From contig JAEZFE010000158.1 in the NCBI GenBank assembly GCA_023437865.1, forward strand, positions 1 to 6,171: a stretch of DNA of 6,171 bases, read 5' to 3'. The DNA comes from Pseudomonadota bacterium (lineage in GTDB: Bacteria > Pseudomonadota > Alphaproteobacteria > Rhodospirillales > Magnetospirillaceae). The notes beneath the pieces are model-generated. The model worked only from the letters and a program-made list of their open reading frames with translations, was not told the DNA's origin and made no database searches. Each line of letters opens with the position of its first letter. Positions within the stretch are counted from its first letter, which is position 1. A program made the position numbers and the translations under genes. Below, piece by piece: positions 1-6,171 of the stretch.

Positions 1-42
1 CAACCGCCACGACCGGCATCGGTCGAAGGCGCGGAGACGCAG

Positions 43-76
43 AAATGGCAAGATCAGCGTGCTGATCTTGCCATTT
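43..76. terminator. Strong hairpin after tag, probable (bidirectional) terminator
   Basis: Two perfectly complementary 16-base arms (43-58 and 61-76) leave a GT centre, so the realistic structure is a 15-bp stem with a 4-base loop. It begins 6 bases beyond the tag stop codon on the minus strand, the expected place for the mce-tag terminator. On the plus strand the stem is followed by a short T-rich run (TTTTGCTT), so it could also stop transcription from a rightward gene left of the window. On the minus strand the T tract is only TTT before CTG, making it a weaker classical terminator in that direction. The symmetry is seen directly; the terminator role is inferred. Confidence 0.7.
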
Positions 77-82
77 TGCTTC

Positions 83-625
83 TCAGCCCTCTGTGCCCAT
101 CCACGCCGGACCGGCAACCGCAATGCGGGAATAGGCCGGGCAGTCCTCGCGGTGGGCGCCGGGCAGAATGCCGATGCTCATCAGGAATTCGTTCACCACC
201 TCGCCGCCCATGAAGACGAAAGTCTGCTTGAACAGTTTGACCCACTGGTCCAGCGGCTTCGGGTGATTGGCCGCGATCCACGCGGCGAAGGACCCGTGAG
301 TGGCCCGCAGTGCCTGAAGGCGACGAGCGTTTTCAATGGTCGCCAAAATCTTGCGGCGGTTGCGGATGATGCGCGCGTCCGCCATCAACCGCGCTACGTC
401 CTGATCGCCATAGGCGGCGATGCGGCCGACCTCGAAACTGTCGAAGGCCTCCACCAGCGCGTCGCGCTTCTTCAGAACTATCAGCCAGGACAACCCGGCC
501 TGGAAGATCTCGAGCGTCAGCCGCTCGAACAGCGCCCGCTCATCATCAAGCGGAAAGCCATATTCGTGGTCATGATAGGGGCCATGAAAAGGATGGCCGG
601 GGGCGACATCGCAATACCAACTCAT
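83..625 (-). CDS. tag: DNA-3-methyladenine glycosylase I
   Basis: This 180-residue protein is a base-excision-repair enzyme of the Tag family, which removes 3-methyladenine from alkylated DNA and leaves an abasic site for later repair in the cytoplasm. Family hallmarks are visible. The N-terminal C5 and the H18 of YHDHEYG, with C-terminal H158 and C162 (HREDC), match the four zinc ligands of E. coli Tag (Cys4, His17, His175, Cys179) in order and spacing. The segment LEIFQAGLSWLIVLKKR (residues 38-54) contains the conserved Glu and Trp of the base-binding pocket, and DARIIRNRRKI (83-93) is the typical helix-hairpin-helix neighbourhood. Length is normal (E. coli about 187). The ATG start is supported by an AGGAGG ribosome site at 633-638, 7 bases upstream. 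It lies 17 bases after mce and is probably expressed from the same transcript. No damage-response operator is seen, so expression looks constitutive rather than alkylation-induced. Confidence 0.95.
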   Translation of the reverse strand: MSWYCDVAPGHPFHGPYHDHEYGFPLDDERALFERLTLEIFQAGLSWLIVLKKRDALVEAFDSFEVGRIAAYGDQDVARLMADARIIRNRRKILATIENARRLQALRATHGSFAAWIAANHPKPLDQWVKLFKQTFVFMGGEVVNEFLMSIGILPGAHREDCPAYSRIAVAGPAWMGTEG

Positions 626-642
626 GCCGCCCCCTCCTCTAT

Positions 643-1047
<405 letters not shown>

Positions 1048-1080
1048 CGGGTCCTCATCTTGGTTTGTGTTTCCTAAGCC

Positions 1081-1109
1081 CCTATAGCACAACCGGGTGC
1101 GCGGGAAAA
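1081..1109 (-). promoter_or_regulatory. Candidate sigma70-type promoter for mce-tag
   Basis: On the minus strand a TATAGG box (plus positions 1081-1086) lies 17 bases downstream of TTTTCC (1104-1109). This predicts a start near 1074 and a short leader of roughly 27 bases before the mce ATG. The -10 matches four of six consensus bases and the -35 three of six. It is positioned correctly but weak, and no experimental support is available. Confidence 0.35.
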
Positions 1110-1120
1110 TGCGGGCGAAA

Positions 1121-1140
1121 GGCGCCAAGAGACTTGCGCC
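1121..1140. repeat. Imperfect inverted repeat in the mce/acylase divergent spacer
   Basis: The arms GGCGCCAAG (1121-1129) and CTTGCGCC (1133-1140) pair over 8 bp with one bulged C and a 3-base loop. It lies between the divergent mce and acylase genes, just upstream of the candidate mce -35 box, so it could be an operator or simply a GC-rich hairpin. No T tract follows, so it is not a terminator. No convincing promoter for the acylase was found elsewhere in this spacer. Confidence 0.25.
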
Positions 1141-1203
1141 GCGCATACCTTAGGACTACCACTTTCCTTTGCGCCACCGCCCCATAGGCACTCGGAGAAC
1201 GCC

Positions 1204-3588
1204 GTGCAGGATCCCATGCGCGAGGAAAAGGATCGCGGCCCCGCCGAGGAGACGTTGTTCTTTGGGACCGAGATGTCGCGCACCGCCAAGGTCGTCAACA
1301 TCCTGATATTGGCCATCCTGGTCACGATTGCGGTGTGCTTCGTCTGGCTGATGAGCTCGCTTCCCCGCATCGAAGGCCGCATGCCCATTAAGGGACTGGA
1401 ATTGCCGGCGCGGGTGGCGCGCGATCACGCCGGGGTACCACACATCTCGGCCCGCTCTGTGCGCGACGCCTATTTCGCCATCGGCTGGGTGCATGCCCAG
1501 GACCGTCTGTGGCAGATGGAGATGAACCGCCGCATCGGCGCTGGCCGCCTCGCCGAGGTCGTCGGCGACAAGGCGCTGCCAACCGACCGCTTCATGCGCA
1601 CGCTGGGCCTCTACCGCCTAGCCGAAGCCAATGTCGAGAAGCTCGACAAGCCCACCCGCGACGCATTGCAGGCCTACGCCGACGGCGTCAATGCTTGGCT
1701 GCGCGATCACTGGCACCGCTTGCCTCCTGAGTTCCTTGTGCTCGGTTACCGGCCGGAGCCGTGGCGCCCCGCCGATTCGCTGGTATGGGGTCGACTGATG
1801 TCGCTGCAGCTGACCAACGATTGGCGCGACGAAGTGTTGAAAGGCAAGCTGGCCGGCCGACTGGACGCTCGCCAGTTGCGCGACCTATGGCCAGCCACGC
1901 CCGAGGACGCTCCGGTCACCCTAGCGACCAAACTTGCCGATCCCATCCTTACTTCCCTGCCCGAGGCCGCCACACCGCGCTTGGCCTCTAACGTGTGGGC
2001 CATCGCCGGCACCCGAACCGCCAGCGGCAAGCCGCTGCTCGCCAACGACCCTCATCTGGGGTTCCAGGCGCCAGTCCTATGGTACCTGCTGTCGGTCGAG
2101 GCGCCCGGCCTGTCGCTGGCCGGTGCCACCGTGCCCGGCGTGCCCTTCCACCTGGTCGGTCATAACGGCCGCATCGCCTGGGGCACCACCACCACTCATG
2201 CCGACACCATGGACCTGTTCGTGGAGAGGCTGGTGGGCGATGATTCCTACCAGACCACTCAGGGTCCTGAGCGCTTTGGCACGCGCGAGGAGATCATCAA
2301 GGTCAAGGGCGGCGGCGACGAAAAGCTGGTGGTACGCACCACGCGCCACGGTCCCGTGATCTCCGATCTGACCGCCAAGGGATTGACCAAGGGCGGCGAA
2401 GTGCTCGCCCTGCGCGCCACCGCGCTGGAGCCCGACGATGTCAGCGCGCAGGGCATCTACAAGATCAATCGGGCCATCGATTGGCGTAGCTTTTCCTTGG
2501 CACTCAAGGACTTCCAGAGCCCGGTGCAGAATTTTGCTTATGCCGACGTCTCCGGCACAATCGGCTTCGCCACCGCCGGACGGGTCCCCTTGCGCAAGGG
2601 CGGCACTGGCGGCATGCCAATCAAGGGGTGGACCGGAGAGGGCGAATGGACGGGGTGGATTCCCGCCGAGAAGATGCCGCAGCAGGTCAATCCGAAGTCG
2701 GGGAAACTCGTCAACGCCAACAACCGCGTGGTCAGCGACCGCTATCCCTATCCCATCGCCAGTGCCTGGCCCGATGCCTTCCGCGCCCAACGCATCGAGG
2801 ATCTGCTGAAGGTCCGCAAGGACCTGACAGTAAACGACATGGCGGCCATGCAACTAGATACCCTGTCCTTGCCAGCCCTGGAGTTGAAGGAGCTGATGGA
2901 GGGGGCGGTGACGAGCGATGCACGCGCCCAGCAGGCCGCGAAGTTGATCTCGGCGTGGGATGGCCGAGCATCGCGAGACCGGGCCGAGGCGCTGATCTTC
3001 GCCACCTGGCTTGAGGAATTGTGGCGCGGGTTGTTTGCCGATGAACTGGGCGAGGATTTTCGCTCCTTCCTGTCGGTTCGCCCGGCGGTCCTCTCCAACG
3101 TGCTGGTGAGCGCGCGCCATTGGTGCGATGACGTCAACACGTTGGAAGCCGAATCGTGCGAACAGCAGATCGGCCGCGCGCTTGAGCGAGCCCTTCAGGA
3201 ATTGACCGCCCGGCACGGCGCCGATATGGCAGCGTGGAAATGGGGCGATGATCATCAAGCCGCCTTCGACCACCCCCTGCTCGGCCATGTGCCGGTGCTC
3301 GCCCGCCTTGCCAATCTCACGACCGCCACCGACGGCGACGATTTCACCGTGAGCCGGGGCAGTTATCTCCCTAAGAGCTTCCGCCATACCCACGGTTCGG
3401 GCTTGCGCGTGGTCTACGATTTAGCCGATCTATCCAAAAGCCGCTTCATCATTGCCACCGGCCAATCGGGCAATCCGCTGTCGCGGCATTATGACGACCT
3501 CATGCAGCCCTGGCGCACCAACACCGGCTTGCTGATGGGGCGCCACGATGACGCGGAAGCGGTGCTGCGTTTGGAGCCTGGCTATTGA
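1204..3588 (+). CDS. Membrane-anchored penicillin acylase family (Ntn) amidohydrolase
   Basis: This 794-residue protein belongs to the penicillin amidase/AHL acylase family of N-terminal-nucleophile hydrolases, which cleave amide bonds and mature by self-cleavage. A single hydrophobic helix (about residues 30-50) follows a roughly 29-residue charged N-terminus, so it is probably anchored in the inner membrane with the enzyme in the periplasm. The alpha-chain region carries RDHAGVPHI (73-81) and GWVHAQDRLWQMEMNRR (94-110). The predicted nucleophile is S262 in ASNVWAI, with H284 of NDPHL at beta-chain position 23, as in AHL acylases. PGVPFHLVGHNGRIAWG (311-327), the oxyanion-region VNANNR (503-508) and the C-terminal GQSGNPLSRHY (753-763) complete the family pattern, so it appears intact. 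The GTG start has a GGAG site 6 bases upstream (1194-1197). ATG codons at 1216 and 1273 are alternatives, and the latter would leave a shorter cytoplasmic tail. Substrate (acyl-homoserine lactone, beta-lactam, other amide) cannot be told from sequence. Confidence 0.92.
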   Translation: MQDPMREEKDRGPAEETLFFGTEMSRTAKVVNILILAILVTIAVCFVWLMSSLPRIEGRMPIKGLELPARVARDHAGVPHISARSVRDAYFAIGWVHAQDRLWQMEMNRRIGAGRLAEVVGDKALPTDRFMRTLGLYRLAEANVEKLDKPTRDALQAYADGVNAWLRDHWHRLPPEFLVLGYRPEPWRPADSLVWGRLMSLQLTNDWRDEVLKGKLAGRLDARQLRDLWPATPEDAPVTLATKLADPILTSLPEAATPRLASNVWAIAGTRTASGKPLLANDPHLGFQAPVLWYLLSVEAPGLSLAGATVPGVPFHLVGHNGRIAWGTTTTHADTMDLFVERLVGDDSYQTTQGPERFGTREEIIKVKGGGDEKLVVRTTRHGPVISDLTAKGLTKGGEVLALRATALEPDDVSAQGIYKINRAIDWRSFSLALKDFQSPVQNFAYADVSGTIGFATAGRVPLRKGGTGGMPIKGWTGEGEWTGWIPAEKMPQQVNPKSGKLVNANNRVVSDRYPYPIASAWPDAFRAQRIEDLLKVRKDLTVNDMAAMQLDTLSLPALELKELMEGAVTSDARAQQAAKLISAWDGRASRDRAEALIFATWLEELWRGLFADELGEDFRSFLSVRPAVLSNVLVSARHWCDDVNTLEAESCEQQIGRALERALQELTARHGADMAAWKWGDDHQAAFDHPLLGHVPVLARLANLTTATDGDDFTVSRGSYLPKSFRHTHGSGLRVVYDLADLSKSRFIIATGQSGNPLSRHYDDLMQPWRTNTGLLMGRHDDAEAVLRLEPGY
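3573..3588 (+). promoter_or_regulatory. Ribosome site and TTG/TGA overlap that sets the ilvA start
   Basis: A GGAG motif (3573-3576) inside the last codons of the acylase gene sits 8 bases before a TTG start (3585-3587). The stop TGA of the acylase (3586-3588) overlaps that start as TTGA. No other start in this frame precedes the conserved N-terminal helix of the enzyme, so TTG is the required start. The arrangement favours translational coupling by terminating ribosomes. Confidence 0.8.
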
Positions 3589-4817
3589 GTATTTCCCTGG
3601 CGGACATCCGGTGTGCAGCGACTTCCCTCGCGGGTGCAGTAGCGCGTACGCCTTCGGTCACCGCCCATGGTCTGGCCGGTGTGCTGTCGGCCCGGGAGGT
3701 GATCCTCAAGCTAGAGAACCTGCAACGCTCGGGCTCATTCAAGGCCCGCGGCGCTCTGGTCCGCCTGCTGGCGCTCAGTGAGGACGAAAGGCGGCGTGGT
3801 GTGGTCGCCATGTCTGCCGGCAACCATGCCCAAGGGGTCGGCCTGCACGCCCAACGCCTGGGCATTGCCGCGACCATTGTGATGCCCCGCCCGACCCCGT
3901 TCACCAAGGTGGAGCGCACCGAGGCGCTGGGGGCCAAGGTGGTGCTGGAGGGCGAAACCCTGTCCGAAGCCGAGGCCCATGCCCGGCATTTGGCTGAGGC
4001 CCATCGCCTCACTTTCGTCCACCCTTACGACGATCCTCACATCATTGCCGGCCAGGGCACCGTCGGCCTGGAAATGCTGGAAGACCACCCGGATCTCGAT
4101 GTGCTGGTGGTGCCGGTGGGCGGCGGCGGACTGATCTCGGGCAGCGCCATCGCCGCCAAATCGCTGTCGCCGTCGATCCAGATCATCGGCGTACAAGCAA
4201 TCGCCTATGCCACCATGGTGCGCAAGCCCGCCCTGCACGCCTTCCCGCCGGCTTCGTTGCAGACTTTGGCCGAGGGCATCGCGGTCAAGCGGCCCGGCGG
4301 CCTGACCAAGCCGTTGATCGAACAATGGGTTGATGACGTGGTGTCGGTCGACGAGGCCGGCATTGAACGGGCCATCGAGCTGATCGTCGAGCGCCAGAAA
4401 CTGGTGGTGGAGGGAGCCGGCGCAGCCGGCCTGGCGGCCATGCTGGCCGACCCCGAGCGATTTCGCGACAAGAAGGTAGGCGTGGTGATCTCAGGCGGCA
4501 ACATCGACAACCGATTGTTGGCCGGCATCCTAATGCGCGGCCTGGTCCGCGCGGGGCGCCTTGCCCGTGTGCGGATCGAGATTTCCGACGCGCCGGGCAC
4601 ATTAGCCAAGGTGTCGAGCCTGATAGGTGCCAATGGCGGTAACATTCTCGAGGTCTATCACCAGCGCCTGTTCCAGGACGTGCCGGTCAAGTATGCGGAG
4701 CTGGATGTGGTGGTGGAAGCGACCGATACCGCCCACTTGCGCGCCATGATCGATGCGCTCAACATGGCCGGCTACCCGACGCGTTTACTGGGGTCGACGG
4801 CCATGGGCGGAGAGTAA
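3585..4817 (+). CDS. ilvA: Threonine ammonia-lyase (PLP-dependent, one ACT domain)
   Basis: The enzyme deaminates L-threonine to 2-oxobutanoate and ammonia, either feeding isoleucine synthesis or catabolising threonine. At 410 residues it is the medium-length form: a fold-type II PLP domain (about 1-320) plus one C-terminal ACT domain (about 328-405, opening RVRIEISDAPGTLAKV). K53 in SGSFKARGA is the PLP Schiff-base lysine. SAGNHAQG (77-84) contacts the cofactor ring, G179-G182 form the phosphate-binding tetraglycine loop, and SGGNID (303-308) is the conserved C-terminal cofactor segment. The ACT domain differs from the paired regulatory domains of long E. coli-type IlvA, so sensitivity to isoleucine is uncertain, and a catabolic name such as tdcB would be equally fair. 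Serine dehydratase activity is a common side reaction. It overlaps the acylase stop by 4 bases and ends 6 bases before a strong terminator hairpin, so the two genes form one transcription unit. Confidence 0.93.
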   Translation: MSISLADIRCAATSLAGAVARTPSVTAHGLAGVLSAREVILKLENLQRSGSFKARGALVRLLALSEDERRRGVVAMSAGNHAQGVGLHAQRLGIAATIVMPRPTPFTKVERTEALGAKVVLEGETLSEAEAHARHLAEAHRLTFVHPYDDPHIIAGQGTVGLEMLEDHPDLDVLVVPVGGGGLISGSAIAAKSLSPSIQIIGVQAIAYATMVRKPALHAFPPASLQTLAEGIAVKRPGGLTKPLIEQWVDDVVSVDEAGIERAIELIVERQKLVVEGAGAAGLAAMLADPERFRDKKVGVVISGGNIDNRLLAGILMRGLVRAGRLARVRIEISDAPGTLAKVSSLIGANGGNILEVYHQRLFQDVPVKYAELDVVVEATDTAHLRAMIDALNMAGYPTRLLGSTAMGGE

Positions 4818-4823
4818 AATTCT

Positions 4824-4848
4824 AAAGGGCGCCCGCGGGCGCCCTTTT
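4824..4848. terminator. Bidirectional terminator between convergent ilvA and flavin reductase
   Basis: Positions 4824-4847 form a perfect 24-base palindrome with AAA/TTT ends and a GC-only core. It folds as a 10-bp stem with a 4-base CGCG loop and is followed by a fourth T on the plus strand. It fills most of the 35-base gap between the ilvA stop (4815-4817) and the flavin reductase stop (4853-4855). On the minus strand the tract is TTTAGAATTTT. The structure and position fit rho-independent termination of both converging transcripts. Confidence 0.88.
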
Positions 4849-4852
4849 GCCA

Positions 4853-5347
4853 TTAGGCACCAACCACCGGCGGCATATCCATATAGGCACCACGGAAATA
4901 GACGAGTGGTGCGCCACCTTCCTGATGGTTGAGGCGCCGAACCTCGCCAATAAAGATCAGGTGGTCGCCGCCCTCTACGGTATCGACAAGCTTGCATTCC
5001 AGGCTGGCAATGCAGCCCGGCAGCAACGGAACGCCTGTGGCACCCGGCTCCCAGTTCATCCCCTTCCACTTTTCCTCGGACCGGCTGGCAAACCGGATCG
5101 ACAGGTCACGCTGATTTTCCGCCAGCACGTTGATACCGAAGTAACCAAACTGCTTGTAAGCTTCCATGCATGAGGTCTTGAGGCCGAGGCAGAACAACAC
5201 CATTGGCGGTTCAAGCGAAAGCGATGAGAAGGCGCTCACGGTCACGCCGACGGGGGCCTTGGTGGCAGGTTCAAGGGTGGTCACCACAGTGACACCCGTG
5301 GCAAAGCAACCCAGAGCCTTGCGGAAAGAACGCTGGTCGAGGGACAT
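4853..5347 (-). CDS. Flavin reductase domain protein (HpaC/DIM6-NTAB-like)
   Basis: The 164-residue product has the FMN-binding split-barrel fold of NAD(P)H:flavin oxidoreductases, which supply reduced FMN or FAD to a partner monooxygenase. Family motifs are clear. FRKALGCFATGVTVVTT (8-24) is the opening segment, GVTVSAFSSLSLEPPMVLFC (34-53) is the flavin-binding stretch, FGINVLAENQRDLSIRFA (70-87) follows, and GGDHLIFIGEV (127-137) carries the GDH triad associated with nicotinamide/flavin contact. PLVYFRGAY (147-155) closes the barrel. The ATG at 5345-5347 is preferred because a weak GAG sits 7 bases upstream. A GTG two codons earlier (5351-5353) would add two residues but has that motif only 1 base away. 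No monooxygenase partner is next to it, so the pathway it serves is unknown and no specific gene symbol is justified. Some family members have no partner or bind flavin tightly. Confidence 0.9.
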   Translation of the reverse strand: MSLDQRSFRKALGCFATGVTVVTTLEPATKAPVGVTVSAFSSLSLEPPMVLFCLGLKTSCMEAYKQFGYFGINVLAENQRDLSIRFASRSEEKWKGMNWEPGATGVPLLPGCIASLECKLVDTVEGGDHLIFIGEVRRLNHQEGGAPLVYFRGAYMDMPPVVGA

Positions 5348-5386
5348 TGGCACGCTCGGCTGAAAGCGGAAGGGGTGGAGCGAGAG

Positions 5387-5414
5387 ATTAATAAGGAATT
5401 GGCGCCCAGGTCAA
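5387..5414 (-). promoter_or_regulatory. Candidate sigma70-type promoter for the flavin reductase
   Basis: Reading the minus strand, TTGACC (plus 5409-5414, five of six consensus bases) is followed after 16 bases by ATTAAT (5387-5392, four of six). A start near 5380 would give a leader of about 33 bases before the ATG at 5347. Both boxes are in the right place in the divergent spacer, making this the most consensus-like promoter in the window. Confidence 0.5.
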
Positions 5415-5471
5415 ATGCCCCATCGGGAAAAGGTCTGTGCGCTGTTCAAATTTTTTCCGCTGATATGGCGA

Positions 5472-5499
5472 TTGACGCGCGACAGCGGAAGGGAATTAT
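5472..5499 (+). promoter_or_regulatory. Candidate sigma70-type promoter for motA
   Basis: TTGACG (5472-5477, five of six consensus bases) is followed after 16 bases by AATTAT (5494-5499, four of six); TATAGC at 5497-5502 with a 19-base spacer is an alternative -10. The start would fall near 5506, about 56 bases before the motA ATG. No convincing sigma28 or sigma54 flagellar promoter was found in the spacer. This reading conflicts with use of the small leader ORF beginning at 5503, because its ribosome site would lie upstream of the transcript. Confidence 0.4.
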
Positions 5500-5502
5500 A
5501 GC

Positions 5503-5553
5503 ATGCTCCGGTCTGATGTGATGACGGATCTGGTCCTCGCGGGACCGCAATAG
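5503..5553 (+). CDS. Possible 16-residue leader ORF before motA
   Basis: An ATG at 5503 opens a 16-codon frame (MLRSDVMTDLVLAGPQ) ending in TAG at 5551-5553, which abuts the motA ribosome site GGGGA (5553-5557) and ends 9 bases before the motA ATG. An AAGGGA motif (5489-5494) lies 8 bases upstream of its start. The frame has an in-frame TGA at 5473-5475 and no other start between. It resembles no peptide I know. It could couple translation into motA or be chance, and it needs a promoter farther upstream than the candidate at 5472-5499. Confidence 0.25.
   Translation: MLRSDVMTDLVLAGPQ
5532..5546 (+). other. Small hairpin in the motA leader
   Basis: GGTCC (5532-5536) and GGACC (5542-5546) pair around a 5-base TCGCG loop, 6 bases before the motA ribosome site. 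No T tract follows, so it is not a terminator. It might modulate translation of motA, but five base pairs is near the level expected by chance in GC-rich DNA. Confidence 0.3.
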
Positions 5554-5562
5554 GGGAAGTGA

Positions 5563-6171
5563 ATGTTCGCGATCATCGGCATCGTGGTGACCATTGTCTG
5601 CGTGATCGGCGGATACGCGGCGGGTGGCGGTCATCTCGGGGTGCTGTTTCAGCCCTTCGAATTCATCATCATCCTGGGCGCGGCCTTCGGTTCGCTGTTC
5701 CTTGGTAACCCCAAATCCACCATCTTGGGCATCGCCAAGAATTTTGCGGTGATCTTCAAGGGGCCACATCACAAGAAGGAGAGCTACGTCGAGCTGCTCT
5801 CCATGATGTACTCGGAATTCAAGCTGGCAAAGACCAAGGGCGATTTGGCCCTGGAAAGCCATGTGGAAAAGCCCGATGAAAGCCCGCTGTTCTGCAAATT
5901 TCCTGGGTTCAACTCGGATCACCACACGCGCACGTTCCTGTGCGACTACCTCCGTTTGCTGACCCTGGGTACATCGAATGCCCACGAACTAGAATCGATC
6001 ATCGACGGCGAGCTGGAAGCGCACCATAAGCACTACCACGAGATCAGCCACGCGGTGAACCTCATGGCTGACGCCATGCCGGCGCTGGGCATCGTGGCCG
6101 CTGTGCTGGGCGTCATTCACACCATGGGATCGATCACCGAGCCACCCGAGGTGCTGCCATCTGATCGGCGC
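5563..6171 (+). CDS. motA: Flagellar motor stator protein MotA (3' partial, frame broken near the edge)
   Basis: MotA and MotB form the inner-membrane proton channel that drives flagellar rotation. The 203 codons in view cover the first two transmembrane segments (about 1-20 and 32-50), the large cytoplasmic loop and the start of the third membrane segment. MotA hallmarks are GGYAAGGGHLGVLFQPFEFIII (16-37), YVELLSMMYSEFKLAKTKGDLALE (75-98), E150 in DGELEAH and P173 in MADAMPALGIVAAVLGVIHTMGS. E98 and P173 fall at the same residue numbers as the functional E. coli residues; E. coli R90 aligns with K90, a conservative change. The ATG has GGGGA at 5553-5557, 5 bases away. After L198 (6154-6156) the expected Gly-His-Leu-Ile-Gly is lost and the frame reads PSDRR, although the DNA still encodes His-Leu-Ile-Gly in another frame. 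The gene continues past the right edge, where motB would normally follow. Confidence 0.93.
   Translation, partial: MFAIIGIVVTIVCVIGGYAAGGGHLGVLFQPFEFIIILGAAFGSLFLGNPKSTILGIAKNFAVIFKGPHHKKESYVELLSMMYSEFKLAKTKGDLALESHVEKPDESPLFCKFPGFNSDHHTRTFLCDYLRLLTLGTSNAHELESIIDGELEAHHKHYHEISHAVNLMADAMPALGIVAAVLGVIHTMGSITEPPEVLPSDRR

Noticed and set aside
1048..1146. N-terminal extension of mce by 33 codons
   Set aside because: The extension precedes the conserved first strand of the VOC fold, has no family counterpart, and covers the candidate promoter; the ATG at 1047 has a good ribosome site.
2077..2853. 258-codon open frame on the minus strand inside the acylase gene
   Set aside because: The opposite strand encodes conserved acylase motifs throughout; the antisense protein is His/Gly/Ala-rich with no recognisable domain or ribosome site.
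5348..5363. TGGCACG resembling the -24 half of a sigma54 promoter, of interest next to motA
   Set aside because: The -12 position reads GCTG instead of TTGC with the required spacing, and it lies over the start of the flavin reductase gene about 200 bases from motA.
5443..5468. TCAAATTT and GCTGATAT resembling a sigma28 flagellar promoter
   Set aside because: The gap between the two elements is only about 5 bases, far short of the roughly 11 needed, so they cannot act together.
5446..5985. 179-codon open frame on the minus strand over the start of motA
   Set aside because: It is antisense to a clear MotA coding region and has a composition typical of shadow frames.

Overview
The window is a compact, GC-rich stretch of bacterial chromosome with little intergenic space. 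It holds six protein-coding genes. All six proteins read as proteobacterial, and the mix (methylmalonyl-CoA epimerase, a membrane-anchored penicillin-acylase-family enzyme, a one-ACT-domain threonine ammonia-lyase, stator MotA) suits a motile alphaproteobacterium, perhaps of the Rhodospirillales/Magnetospirillum type. That placement is inferred from protein flavour and base composition; no marker gene is present.

Layout from left to right. A strong hairpin at 43-76 sits beside the stop of tag. A leftward two-gene unit follows, mce (methylmalonyl-CoA epimerase) then tag (3-methyladenine DNA glycosylase I), with only 17 bases between them. A 156-base divergent spacer (1048-1203) carries a plausible mce promoter and a small hairpin. 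Next is a rightward two-gene unit: a 794-residue penicillin-acylase-family Ntn hydrolase with an N-terminal membrane anchor, then threonine ammonia-lyase, whose TTG start overlaps the upstream stop. A perfect 24-base palindrome lies in the 35-base gap to the convergent, leftward flavin reductase gene and looks like a shared terminator. A 215-base divergent spacer (5348-5562) separates the flavin reductase from rightward motA, which runs off the right edge.

The genes belong to separate housekeeping jobs: propionyl-CoA/methylmalonyl-CoA metabolism, alkylation repair, periplasmic amide hydrolysis, threonine deamination, flavin reduction and flagellar torque generation. The acylase and threonine ammonia-lyase are very likely cotranscribed and translationally coupled, but no biochemical link between them is visible.

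I see no undescribed multi-gene system, mobile element, CRISPR array or RNA gene here. The points most worth a second look are an apparent two-base deletion that throws motA out of frame near the right edge, a 16-codon leader ORF in front of motA, and the unknown substrate of the anchored acylase.
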